Assembly: GCA_012517355.1 (NCBI GenBank)
Contig: JAAYVD010000126.1
Coordinates: 62,001-126,000 of the forward strand
Length of the DNA: 64,000 bases
From: Candidatus Rifleibacteriota bacterium
GTDB lineage: Bacteria; Muiribacteriota; Ozemobacteria; Ozemobacterales; Ozemobacteraceae
Direction of reading: 5' to 3'
Of the stretch, positions 1 through 8,291 are shown one piece after another. The position numbers and the translations under genes are program-made. How positions within the stretch are numbered: position 1 is the first letter of the stretch; the number at the start of each line of letters is the position of its first letter. The notes below the pieces were generated by a model. That model searched no databases and had not been told where the DNA came from. It saw only the letters and a program-made list of their open reading frames with translations.

Positions 1-1869
1 CTCAACCGCAACAAGCTGACCGAATCGGGCCAGGCCGCCCTGGTCACCGAGGAGGGGTTGCTGGGGGCGGCGCGCGCCCTGGGTGAGATCGGCAACCCCA
101 TGTGCCTGGGCCTTCTGCGCAAGCTCGTGCTGCAGGAGACCAACGCCAGGATCCGCGCCACCGCGGTGGCCGCGCTCTGCCTGAAGCCAACGGACGCCCT
201 GATGCCCATTCTGCAGGGGCTGCTGAAGGATCCCGACGCCCGGGTCCGGGCCAACGCCATCGAGGGGATCCAGCGGCTCGACAAGGCTTCGGCCATCGGC
301 ATCCTCCAGCCCTACCTGTACGATGCCCACCAGCGCGTGCGGGCCAATGCCGCCAAGGCGATCTGGAAATTCGGCGACTACGAGGTGAGCAGCACCATCC
401 GCGAAATGCTGGCCAACAAAGACAAGCGGCAGGTGGTGTCGGGCATCTACGCCATCGGGGAGATCCGTCAACCCACCTTCTTCAAGAACCTGACCGGCTA
501 CTTGGGCCATGCCGATGCCGACGTGCGTCGGAACGCGGTGATCGCCCTGAAGAAATTCGCGAAGCCCGAGTCCGCCCCCGACCTGGCCCGGATGGTGGCC
601 GACGCCGCCCCCGAGGTCCGCATCCAGGCCGCCGGGGCCCTGGCCGAGATCGACGCCACCCTCGCCCGCGACACCCTCACCGCCCGCCTCGCCGTCGAAC
701 CGGAGGCAGGCGTCCGGGCGGTGCTCATCGGCCACCTCGGGCGTCTCGGCGGAGACAAGGGCCCCGAGGCCCTGGCCCGTTACCTGGACGACCCCGACGA
801 ACGGGTGGTCATGGCCACCATCGAAACCCTCGCCCGGCTCATCCCCCGGGATCCCTCACCCACCGTGGTCCTCGGCATCGAGAAATACCGGGCGGGCAAG
901 GACCGCCCCCTCATGCGACGGGCGGTCTGGGCCTTGTGGCATTGGGGATTCCTGGACGCCCTGGACACGGTGGCCCGGGAGATGGGTTCATCCGACCCGG
1001 AAAGCCAGATCAGTGCTCTGCAGACCGCGGGGGAGATCTTCGCCGAGGTGTCGGAACGCGGCCCCGAAATCCTGGCCGGGTTCGACCAGTGCCTGCGCCA
1101 GACCCTCGATGAGTTCCGGCGGACCCTGAACAAGGCCAGTTCCGAAGCGGCCGAGAAGGAGATCCAGGAGTTGTTCCAGAAGGTCCAGGAGGACATCAAG
1201 GAAAAACGGCTGGTCGAGGCCCGGGCGGGGCTGGCCCGGATCCTCGGGATGGTCCCCGATCACCTTCCCGCCTGGCAGGCCCAGGGAGAACTGTTCCTGG
1301 CCGCCAACGAACTCGAGGAGGCCGAACGCAGCCTCCTGCGCGCCCTGGAAATCGGCCCCAACACGGTCAAGGCCCAGTTCGCCCTCGGCCAGGTGTACTG
1401 CCGCCGCGGAGACTGGGCGAGGGCGGTGGCCCCCCTGGAAACCACCATCCGCCTGTATCCGAAGCTTCCCCAGGCCTACCTGCTGCTGGTCGACTCCCTG
1501 GAAAACCTCGGCCGGTATCCCGACGCCCGCGAGGTCCTGCGGCGCCTGATGGCCCTCACCGCCCCCCACCCCGTCATCCAGCAGCGGTATGCCCGCGTCT
1601 GCTTCCTGGCCGGCGCGGTCGGGGAAGGCCTGCAGGTCGTCCGGCCCCTGGCCGGCCAGGCCGGTCTCGACCTCGGAACCCAGGTGATCCTGGCCCTGGG
1701 AGAGGCCCTCGACGGCCAGAGCCGCCAGGCCGCCCAGACCCTGTTGCGGCTGCTGGCCGTGGCCACCGACCCCCGCGCGGGCCGGCTGCCAGCCTGGTTG
1801 CCCCGGCTGGCCCAGATCTCCGCCGAGGCCCTGGCCCGTTCTGCCGCATCGGAACCCCCTGCCCCGTGA
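1..1869 (+). CDS. HEAT-repeat and TPR protein, 5' end outside the window
   Basis: The frame is open from base 1, so the gene starts upstream of the window. The visible part (about 622 codons) begins with about ten HEAT-type helical repeats of 30-33 residues (recurring A-xx-A-L-x-x-L and DPDARVRANA-like segments), roughly the first 340 residues. A charged helical linker (KEIQELFQKVQEDIKEK) then leads into TPR units (AEGERS/ALGQVYCRRGDWARA style). HEAT and TPR solenoids are scaffolds for protein-protein contact; no catalytic motif is seen. A TTG near base 58 is an internal codon rather than a convincing start, because coding continues upstream with the same repeat pattern. Its job cannot be inferred further; it stands alone in orientation next to a minus-strand block. 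Confidence 0.85.
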   Translation, partial: LNRNKLTESGQAALVTEEGLLGAARALGEIGNPMCLGLLRKLVLQETNARIRATAVAALCLKPTDALMPILQGLLKDPDARVRANAIEGIQRLDKASAIGILQPYLYDAHQRVRANAAKAIWKFGDYEVSSTIREMLANKDKRQVVSGIYAIGEIRQPTFFKNLTGYLGHADADVRRNAVIALKKFAKPESAPDLARMVADAAPEVRIQAAGALAEIDATLARDTLTARLAVEPEAGVRAVLIGHLGRLGGDKGPEALARYLDDPDERVVMATIETLARLIPRDPSPTVVLGIEKYRAGKDRPLMRRAVWALWHWGFLDALDTVAREMGSSDPESQISALQTAGEIFAEVSERGPEILAGFDQCLRQTLDEFRRTLNKASSEAAEKEIQELFQKVQEDIKEKRLVEARAGLARILGMVPDHLPAWQAQGELFLAANELEEAERSLLRALEIGPNTVKAQFALGQVYCRRGDWARAVAPLETTIRLYPKLPQAYLLLVDSLENLGRYPDAREVLRRLMALTAPHPVIQQRYARVCFLAGAVGEGLQVVRPLAGQAGLDLGTQVILALGEALDGQSRQAAQTLLRLLAVATDPRAGRLPAWLPRLAQISAEALARSAASEPPAP

Positions 1870-1949
1870 CCCCGCCGGAACCGCTCACCGTGCCACCCTT
1901 TCCTCCCCTTGAATCCCGGGAAACCACTCCCTCCTGGAGGACCAACCAC

Positions 1950-2090
1950 ATGAGCGTGTTCGTCAGCGTATTCCTGGTGAAGACCAGGCGACCTCGAGAA
2001 GACCTGGGGAAAAGGTTCGGCTCCGTCGAACCCCTTCCCACCACCGACTGGTTCGCCTGCGGACAAGGTCAGGACATTCCGCCCAATTGA
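1950..2090 (+). CDS. Possible 46-residue ORF
   Basis: An ATG 9 bases after a CTGGAGG ribosome-site-like sequence opens a 46-residue frame (begins MSVFVSVFLVKTRRPRE). I recognise no family. It lies in the 373-bp gap between two convergent genes. A hairpin with arms GGTTCG/CGAACC at 2014-2032 overlaps it and may instead be part of a terminator for the upstream HEAT/TPR gene. The good ribosome site is the only support; it may be chance. Confidence 0.22.
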   Translation: MSVFVSVFLVKTRRPREDLGKRFGSVEPLPTTDWFACGQGQDIPPN

Positions 2091-2242
2091 CCGTCAGGAC
2101 GGGACCTTATCCGGTCTCTCCCCCCCAGACCCGGCCGGATGGTTTCCCCCGCTCCCAGCCGCCCCGGAGGGCCGTCCCTCCCCCGGAAACAGCGACGTCC
2201 GCGGAGCGGCTGCCCCACGGACGTCGGGAGGGAACGGACGGA

Positions 2243-2911
2243 TCAGTCGACGCCGAGATGGATGACGGTGCCGCCGTCCTCGATGCCTTCGACCTTGATG
2301 ACCTTGAGGATGCCCTGGCGGGCGTTCTTGATCCGCTCCTGCAGTTGCAGCAGGTCCTTGTCGATCTTGGTGGGGTTGTTGCCGAACATGACCAGTTCGG
2401 TTCCGAAGCGCTGCACCAGGCGACGCAGGTCTTCGATGTCGGTGGCATCGAGGTTGACCTTGCGCACCAACCGCGACACGTCAGGGGCCTGCAGGATCTC
2501 GAGCACCGAATCGCACACCTGTTCGAGGACACGCACGGCCAGGTATTTGTCGACCTTGCCGACGGCCAGCACCTCGCGGCTGGTGAACAGCTTGATCCAG
2601 CCTTTGTCCTGGAACTTCTGCATGATGGTCTTGAACTCGTCCTGCTTGGACAGGGGGGGCAGGGGGTTGGAGTTCCAGATGATCAGGCTGCGCTTGGAGG
2701 CCATCTTGACCGGTTTGTCCTGGATGGTGAGAGGTTCGGTCTTGGGGGGGATCCGCAGGGTCAGGGTGACCTTCTTGTTGCGGGCGGCCTCTTCGGGGAC
2801 CGGGATGGTGAGGGTGGAATCGGCCTGGGCAGTATAGGCGAACACGGCGGCGAGCAGGGAGAGCCCGATCAAGGGGAGCCAGACCCTCGACCCGGGAAGG
2901 AAACGCGACAT
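2243..2911 (-). CDS. Exported protein of unknown function
   Basis: 222 residues from an ATG preceded by GAGGAGGTCTTCC, a strong ribosome site that decides against the longer in-frame start at 2944. Residues about 8-30 form a signal peptide (basic start, LPLIGLSLLAAVFAYTAQA, likely cleavage after AQA). The mature protein begins with a strand-rich stretch rich in Lys/Pro (KKVTLTLRIPPKTEPL) and ends in an alpha/beta part with NLDATDIEDLRRLVQRFGTE. No catalytic motif or family is recognised. It is transcribed away from the aminopeptidase gene behind it on the same strand (88 bp gap), so it could end that operon. Periplasmic or outer-membrane-facing location is inferred from the signal peptide. 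Confidence 0.75.
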   Translation of the reverse strand: MSRFLPGSRVWLPLIGLSLLAAVFAYTAQADSTLTIPVPEEAARNKKVTLTLRIPPKTEPLTIQDKPVKMASKRSLIIWNSNPLPPLSKQDEFKTIMQKFQDKGWIKLFTSREVLAVGKVDKYLAVRVLEQVCDSVLEILQAPDVSRLVRKVNLDATDIEDLRRLVQRFGTELVMFGNNPTKIDKDLLQLQERIKNARQGILKVIKVEGIEDGGTVIHLGVD

Positions 2912-2999
2912 GGAAGACCTCCTCGGAGGATAGTTGACCGCCATCCCTATCGGCAGGAGGTGGGGATTGCTTAACCGGGGAACAGGGCTGGCCGGCTTC

Positions 3000-4076
3000 T
3001 CAGTCGATCTCGAGCAGCTTGTTGCTGGTGCCGGTCAGCTTGACGGGGCCCTCGTCGGTGACCACGAACACGTCCTCGATACGGATGCCCCCCCACCCCG
3101 GCAGGTAGATGCCCGGCTCGACGGTGAGGACCATGCCGGCGGCCAGGGAATCCTTCGACTTGGGGGAGTAGGCGGGCCCCTCGTGGATGTCGAGGCCCAG
3201 GGCGTGGCCGAGCCCGTGGCCGAAGTTGTCGCCGAACCCCTTCTTGGCGATGTAGTCGCGGGCAGCCTTGTCGATGTCGAAGCAGGAAGCGCCCGGCTTG
3301 ATGAGGGCGATGGCGCGCTTCTGGGCTTTGCGGACGATGCGGTAGATTTCGCGGAACTTCTTGTCGGCCTTGCCGAGGAAGACGGTGCGGGTCATGTCGG
3401 AGTGGTAGCCCTGGAAGGTGGCCCCGAAATCGATCTTGAGCATCTCGCCCCGTTTGAGGATCCGGTCGGTGGGCTGTGCGTGCGGGCAGGCGGCGTGATC
3501 GCCGGTGGCGATGATGGTGGGGAAACTGACCCCGTCGGAGCCCTCGCGCCGCATCAGGTATTCCAGGCGGGCGGCGATCTCGCGTTCGGTGCGGCCGGGC
3601 CGGATGTGGGCGAGCAGGCGGGCGAAGGCCCGGTCGGCGATGGCGAAGGCGTGGCGCAGCGCCTTGATCTCGTCGCGGTCCTTGACCTGGCGAACTTTCT
3701 CTGGGAGCCCGGCGACGATCGTCACCTTGCCGGCGAAATCCTTCTCGAGGGTTTCCCGCTGGTCGACCCGCAGGCAGCCTTCGACGCCGATGGTCTTGGG
3801 GCGGCATTCCTTCAGGGCCTCGAGAACGGCCTCGACGGTGGAGGTCTTGTAGATGACGATCTGGGCGGCGGCCCCCACCTCCTGGGCGGCCTGCTCCTGG
3901 TAGCGGAAGTCGGAAAAGAAGGTCGCGCCTCCCTTTTCCAGCAGCAGGGCGCCGGCGGACCCGGTAAAGCCGCACAGGTAGCGGACGTTGGTCAGATTGG
4001 TGACGAGCAGGGCATCGACCTTCTTGGGAAACTGGGCAACGACCGCCTTCTGGCGGGCGAGAAAGGGGTTTTTCAT
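3000..4076 (-). CDS. pepP: Xaa-Pro aminopeptidase (M24B family)
   Basis: 358 residues with the two-domain layout of prolidase/aminopeptidase P: an N-terminal creatinase-like domain (LLVTNLTNVRYLCGFTGSAG) and a C-terminal pita-bread domain. Metal ligands expected for M24 are visible: Asp in KIDFGATFQGYHSD (about residue 216) and the Asp 11 residues on, His in FGHGLGHALG, Glu in TVEPGIY and Glu in IRIEDV. It should remove the N-terminal residue from peptides with proline in second position, using two divalent metal ions, in the cytoplasm. Length is normal for the short bacterial PepP/PepQ group, which cannot be separated from the sequence alone. It lies 61 bp after the M16 protease gene, a pairing that suggests shared peptide turnover. 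Confidence 0.93.
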   Translation of the reverse strand: MKNPFLARQKAVVAQFPKKVDALLVTNLTNVRYLCGFTGSAGALLLEKGGATFFSDFRYQEQAAQEVGAAAQIVIYKTSTVEAVLEALKECRPKTIGVEGCLRVDQRETLEKDFAGKVTIVAGLPEKVRQVKDRDEIKALRHAFAIADRAFARLLAHIRPGRTEREIAARLEYLMRREGSDGVSFPTIIATGDHAACPHAQPTDRILKRGEMLKIDFGATFQGYHSDMTRTVFLGKADKKFREIYRIVRKAQKRAIALIKPGASCFDIDKAARDYIAKKGFGDNFGHGLGHALGLDIHEGPAYSPKSKDSLAAGMVLTVEPGIYLPGWGGIRIEDVFVVTDEGPVKLTGTSNKLLEID

Positions 4077-4137
4077 ACGGGTGGGTTCCTCATCTCCTCA
4101 ACTGGTACAGATCGCCTGATCCTGTCATTCCCGCGAT

Positions 4138-5562
4138 TCACTTGCGGCTCTTGCGGGTGGCGGGACCGGCTGGGGCCGCTGGTTTCCGGGCTGTCCGCCG
4201 TTTCTCGACGGGGGAGGGCCCGGCGGGGGGTTCGCCGTGGACGGCGGGCACGACCTTGGGAGTGGTCACGTTCAGGGTGCGAGGGCGTGCGGTGAAGGGA
4301 CACCGGTCGAGGATGCGCGCCACGTCTCCCCGGGGGGAGATGATGGTCATGGCCAGGCGCCGCTCGTCGAGGAGGCGGGCGGCCACGGCGCGAATCTGGT
4401 CGGCGGTGACTCCGAGGAAGGGGCGGATGGTCTCCTCGGGGGTGAGCGGGGCCACGTCGTAGAGGAAGCCGGTGGCCAGGCGGTTCATCCGGTTGGTGGT
4501 GCTTTCCAGGGCGATCAGCAGGTTGCCCTTGAGCTGTTCCTTGGCTTCGGCCAGTTCGACGCGGGTGAGGCCCTTGTCGCGGGTGCGTTCGAGCTCGAAG
4601 TGGATGAGCTCGAGGACCCGGCCCAGGTGCTCGAGGCTGGTGCCGGCGTAGATGCTGAACAGGCCGGTGTCGCGGAAGGAGGTGTGATAGGAGTAGACGG
4701 CGTAGGCCAGCCCGCGCTTCTCACGGATCTCCTGGAACAGGCGGCTGCTCATGCCGCCGCCGAAGGCGGTGTTGAGGAGGGTGACGGCGTAGCGGTCGGG
4801 GTCGCCGTAGGACATGGCCGGGGTGCCGAGAGTGAGATGGACCTGCTCGATGTCCTTCTGGTAGACGGTGGTCTCGAAGGTGGGGACGGGCCGGAACCGC
4901 CGGGTCGGGAAGCTCCCCGGGCGCTGGTTTTTCAGGTGCTTCTCGAGGAGACGGACCAGGGCGTGACCATCGAGGTTGCCCGCGGCGCAGACGAGCAGGT
5001 TCCCGGTGGTGAACTGGGAATGGTAGATGTCGGTCACCTCGTCGCGGTCGAGGGCCCCGACCGTCTGGGACGTTCCGAGGATGGGCCGGCCCAGCGAGGC
5101 GTTCCGCCAGAGGTTCTGCCCGAGCAGTTCGTGGATGATCTCGTCGGGCGAATCCTCGTACATCTTGATCTCTTCGAGGATGACGCGCCGCTCGCGTTCG
5201 AACTCGGAAGGGTCGAACTGCGAGTCCCTGACCATGTCGGCCAGGATCTCGACGGCCACGGGCAGCTTGTCGCGCACCACCCGGGCGTAGAAGCAGCAGT
5301 AGTCCTTGGCGGTGAAGGCATTGAGGTAGCCGCCGATCCGGTCGAACTGGCGGGCGATATCCTTGGCCGTCCGTTTCGTGGTGCCCTTGAACAGCATGTG
5401 CTCGATGAAATGGGAGACACCGAGCTGCCGGGGATTTTCGTAGAGGACGCCGCTCTTGAAGAAGAACCCGATCGACACACTCTGGACGGTGGGGAACGAC
5501 TCGGCCATGACCTGGACACCGTTGTCCAGGGTGGTGGAAAAGTAGGGGGAGGGCTGTTTCAT
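4138..5562 (-). CDS. M16 family zinc metalloprotease (processing-peptidase-like)
   Basis: 474 residues. The inverted zinc motif HxxEH is present as HFIEH at about residues 49-53, with the downstream Glu ligand in EEIKMYEDSPDE near residue 129. The C-terminal half carries the usual inactive M16 domain with the substrate-binding R/Y region (GGGMSSRLFQEIREKRGLAYAVYSY). The last 45 residues are a Lys/Pro-rich tail absent from the core family. Homologues (PqqL/YmxG, mitochondrial processing peptidase beta) cleave peptides of up to a few dozen residues or targeting sequences. No signal peptide is seen, so cytoplasmic. The start overlaps the ScpB stop by 4 bp (5559-5562), so it is translated in the scpAB operon. 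Confidence 0.92.
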   Translation of the reverse strand: MKQPSPYFSTTLDNGVQVMAESFPTVQSVSIGFFFKSGVLYENPRQLGVSHFIEHMLFKGTTKRTAKDIARQFDRIGGYLNAFTAKDYCCFYARVVRDKLPVAVEILADMVRDSQFDPSEFERERRVILEEIKMYEDSPDEIIHELLGQNLWRNASLGRPILGTSQTVGALDRDEVTDIYHSQFTTGNLLVCAAGNLDGHALVRLLEKHLKNQRPGSFPTRRFRPVPTFETTVYQKDIEQVHLTLGTPAMSYGDPDRYAVTLLNTAFGGGMSSRLFQEIREKRGLAYAVYSYHTSFRDTGLFSIYAGTSLEHLGRVLELIHFELERTRDKGLTRVELAEAKEQLKGNLLIALESTTNRMNRLATGFLYDVAPLTPEETIRPFLGVTADQIRAVAARLLDERRLAMTIISPRGDVARILDRCPFTARPRTLNVTTPKVVPAVHGEPPAGPSPVEKRRTARKPAAPAGPATRKSRK

Positions 5563-6434
5563 GTCTGGGGGTCCTCGGAGGGCGGAGTGGAGCCGGCGGG
5601 AGGCGGCGCGGCGGAGTCGGACGGTTCGGCGGAAGGCCCGGCATCAGGGCGGTCGGAGGAAATCCTGGCGGGGCCGGAGGGCTGCGGCGGGTCGGCGGTG
5701 GCCGGACCGGCGGTGGGGGTGGGGGTCGAAAAGGGGCCGGTGGGCCGGATCGCCGGGGGAGGGTCGGCGGGGGCCGGGGCATCGGGGTCGATGGGGGAAC
5801 CGGCCACGGCGGGAGCGGGGGGGAGCTGGGTCAGGTCTTCGGCCGGGGCGGGCAGTTCCCGGAGGCTCTTCAGGCCGAAGTAGTAGAGGAAGTCCTGGGT
5901 GGTGGAATAGAGGCGCGGCCGGCCGATGACCTGCTTCTCGCCGGAGACGTAGATGAGCTTCTTCTCGAGGAGGGTGGTGACGACGCCGTCGCAGTTGACG
6001 CCGCGGATGGCCTCGATCTCGGTCTTGGTGATCGGTTGCTTGTAGGCGATGACCGACAACGTCTCGAGGGCGGGCAGCGACAGGCTGACCAGCTTCTGCC
6101 CGTCGAGCCGCTGGATGAACGGGGCGATGCAGGCCTTGGTGGCGAGCTGCACCCCCTGTTCGTTGATGACGATCTGGAGCCCGGCGCGGGGGTCCTCGTC
6201 GAGGGCCCGCTTGCGGGCGAGGACCAGGGCTTCGGTCTCCTCGGGCGGGAGGCCGAGCAACTCGGCCAGCCGCGGATAGGCCAGGGGCTGGGTGTGGACG
6301 AACAGCAGCCCGTCGAGCGCGGCGGGCAGCAGGGCGGCTTCGGGGGAGACCGGCGGCACGCCCACCGGAGCGGGGCCAGGGGCGGGTTCGGGAGTAGGGG
6401 CGGGGGAAGCGGCGGCGGGGTGGTCGACGGTCAT
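5559..6434 (-). CDS. scpB: Segregation and condensation protein ScpB with long proline-rich tail
   Basis: 291 residues. The winged-helix ScpB core sits at about residues 35-195: PEETEALVLARKRALDE, then ALETLSVIAYKQPITKTEIE and GRPRLYSTTQDFLYYFGL, which are signature stretches. ScpB dimers bind ScpA and, with SMC, form the bacterial condensin that compacts and segregates chromosomes. Unusual are a Pro/Ala N-terminal leader and a C-terminal tail of about 90 residues made almost only of Pro, Ala, Ser, Asp and Thr, which most family members lack. It follows scpA with a 4-bp overlap, the usual coupling of the pair, and overlaps the protease gene downstream. Confidence 0.94.
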   Translation of the reverse strand: MTVDHPAAASPAPTPEPAPGPAPVGVPPVSPEAALLPAALDGLLFVHTQPLAYPRLAELLGLPPEETEALVLARKRALDEDPRAGLQIVINEQGVQLATKACIAPFIQRLDGQKLVSLSLPALETLSVIAYKQPITKTEIEAIRGVNCDGVVTTLLEKKLIYVSGEKQVIGRPRLYSTTQDFLYYFGLKSLRELPAPAEDLTQLPPAPAVAGSPIDPDAPAPADPPPAIRPTGPFSTPTPTAGPATADPPQPSGPARISSDRPDAGPSAEPSDSAAPPPAGSTPPSEDPQT

Positions 6435-7243
6435 GACGTGCCTTCCTTGATCGTGTCGGGATCGGAATCGGCGGGCGGGGCGGCCCGGTCGGCGGGATCG
6501 CGCCGGCAGACGAGGACGGGCTTGAAGTTGCCCGACTGGCGGAGGGAGATCTCCCCGGCCTTGGTCATCTCGAGAATGGCCATGAAGGCCAGGACGGTCT
6601 GGGCGCGATTGCCCGGTTCCTTGACCAGGTCGCGGAAGGGGACGGACTCCCGGCGGGCGTCGAGCAGGCGCCGGATCTCGCTGATCTTCTCCTCGACGGA
6701 CAGCCGGTCGAGGATGACGCGGTGGACGGGCGGGTTGAGGCGGCGCCGGACCAGGTTCTGGTAGAAGGTGAGGAGGTCGGCGGGGGCGAGCTGGATCTGG
6801 AGGATCTCCTCGGGGTGGAACTCGCCGGTGAGGCCGCGGGCGAAGAGGCGGGAGTTCTGGCGTTCGAGCTCCCGCAGGGAGAGGGCGAGGAGCTTGAACT
6901 TCTTGTACTCGAGCAGTTTTTCGACCAGGTCGGCGCGGGCATCGTTGTCGCCGGGCAGGCCGTCTTCGCCCTCCTCGACCTGGAAGTCGCCGGGGGCGGG
7001 TTGTTCCCGGGGGAGCAGCATCTTCGACTTGATCTCGAGCAGGGTGGCGGCCATGATCAGGAAACTGCTGGCCACTTCCATGTCGAGGATCTCCATCATG
7101 TGCAGGTAGTCGAGATACTGGGCGGTGATGGCGGCGATGGGGATGTCGTAGATGTTGACCTTCTGCTCCTCGATGAGGTGGTAGAGAAGGTCGAAGGGCC
7201 CCTCGAAGACGGGCAGTTTGACCTGGTAGGCGGGGTTGGTCAC
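6431..7243 (-). CDS. scpA: Segregation and condensation protein ScpA (kleisin)
   Basis: 270 residues with the kleisin signature at the N-terminus (VKLPVFEGPFDLLYHLIEE, then DIPIAAITAQYLDYL) that contacts the SMC neck, a central ScpB-binding region, and a C-terminal winged helix (FLAMxILEMTKAGEISLRQ-type) that binds the SMC head. It closes the SMC ring in the condensin complex with ScpB, coded directly downstream with 4 bp overlap. The SMC gene is not in the window. The start 7 bp from the TrpS stop places it in a trpS-scpA-scpB-protease run. Confidence 0.94.
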   Translation of the reverse strand: MTNPAYQVKLPVFEGPFDLLYHLIEEQKVNIYDIPIAAITAQYLDYLHMMEILDMEVASSFLIMAATLLEIKSKMLLPREQPAPGDFQVEEGEDGLPGDNDARADLVEKLLEYKKFKLLALSLRELERQNSRLFARGLTGEFHPEEILQIQLAPADLLTFYQNLVRRRLNPPVHRVILDRLSVEEKISEIRRLLDARRESVPFRDLVKEPGNRAQTVLAFMAILEMTKAGEISLRQSGNFKPVLVCRRDPADRAAPPADSDPDTIKEGTS

Positions 7244-7250
7244 GCCGGTG

Positions 7251-8234
7251 TCACCCCTGGAAGCCGAGGCCGCGGCGGACCTCGTCCATGGTCTGGGCGG
7301 CGACCTCGTGGGCTCGCCGCTCGCCGGCGGCCAGGACCTCGCGCACCAGGCCGGGCTTCTTCTCGAGATCGAGGCGCCGCTGGCGGATGGGGGCGAGCCG
7401 GCCTTCGAGCCGTTCGAACAGGATGCCCTTGCAGTCGCGGCAACCGATGCCGGCCGACCGGCAGCCGGCCGCGATCTCCGGCAGGCGGTCGGGGGTGAAG
7501 ATGCGGTGGTAGGCGTAGACGGTACAGACGTCGGGGTTGCCGGGGTCGTGACGCCGGACGCGCTGGGGATCGGTGATCATCAGGTGGATCTTCTGCTTGA
7601 GGGAGTCGGGCGACTCGCGCAGCTCGATGGCATTGCCGTAGGATTTCGACATCTTGCGGTTGTCGATGCCCAGCAGCAGGGGAACCTCGGACAGCAGTTC
7701 CTTGGGCTCAGGGAAGATGGGGGCGATCTGGCCGTTGAACCGGCGCAGGATCTCGCGTGACAGTTCGAGGTGGGGCAGCTGGTCGCGGCCGACCGGCACC
7801 ACCTCGGCCTTGTAGACGGCGACGTCGGCGGTCATCAGCACCGGGTAGGCGAGCTTTCCCAAGGAGACCTGCGACCGGCTCTCGTCGTCGCGCACGTCGT
7901 CCTTGAAGGTGGGGCAGCGTTCGAGCCAGCCCAGCGGGGTGTACATGCCCAGGATGGTCGACAGTTCGGCGTGCTCCCAGAGGGAGGACTGCCGGAAGAT
8001 GACGGCGCGGGCGGGATCGATGCCGACGCTCATCCAGTCGATGATCATCTCCTCGACGACGGCGGGCAGATTCTCGATCTTCAGCCGGTCGGTGAAGGCG
8101 TGCCAGACGGCGGCGAAGTAGAAGCAGTCGTAGTCGTCCTGCAGGCGGACCCAGTTCTCGAGCGTACCGAGAAGGTGGCCGAGGTGCAGGGAGCCGGTGG
8201 TGCGCATCCCGCTGACCAGTCGTTTCCGTGCCAT
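7251..8234 (-). CDS. trpS: Tryptophan--tRNA ligase
   Basis: 327 residues, normal length for bacterial TrpRS. Class I synthetase signatures are clear: TTGSLHLGHLLG (HIGH-type, residues about 12-23) and NRKMSKSYGN (KMSKS, about 191-200). The AGCRSAGIGCRDCKGILFE stretch near residue 265 fits the C-terminal anticodon-binding helices of this family and carries two cysteines (CRDC). The enzyme charges tRNA-Trp with tryptophan in the cytoplasm. It is followed by scpA after 7 bp, a gene order common in many bacteria where trpS, scpA and scpB are neighbours. Confidence 0.96.
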   Translation of the reverse strand: MARKRLVSGMRTTGSLHLGHLLGTLENWVRLQDDYDCFYFAAVWHAFTDRLKIENLPAVVEEMIIDWMSVGIDPARAVIFRQSSLWEHAELSTILGMYTPLGWLERCPTFKDDVRDDESRSQVSLGKLAYPVLMTADVAVYKAEVVPVGRDQLPHLELSREILRRFNGQIAPIFPEPKELLSEVPLLLGIDNRKMSKSYGNAIELRESPDSLKQKIHLMITDPQRVRRHDPGNPDVCTVYAYHRIFTPDRLPEIAAGCRSAGIGCRDCKGILFERLEGRLAPIRQRRLDLEKKPGLVREVLAAGERRAHEVAAQTMDEVRRGLGFQG

Positions 8235-8291
8235 TTGTCGTTTATCGTCCCTTTCGGGTGGAATGAGGGGTATCGGGGAAGGAAGGGTGGG

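Noticed and set aside
102-1112. Second-frame reading of the HEAT gene region
   Set aside because: Arg/Pro/Gly-rich frame without motifs in the shadow of the HEAT repeat frame.
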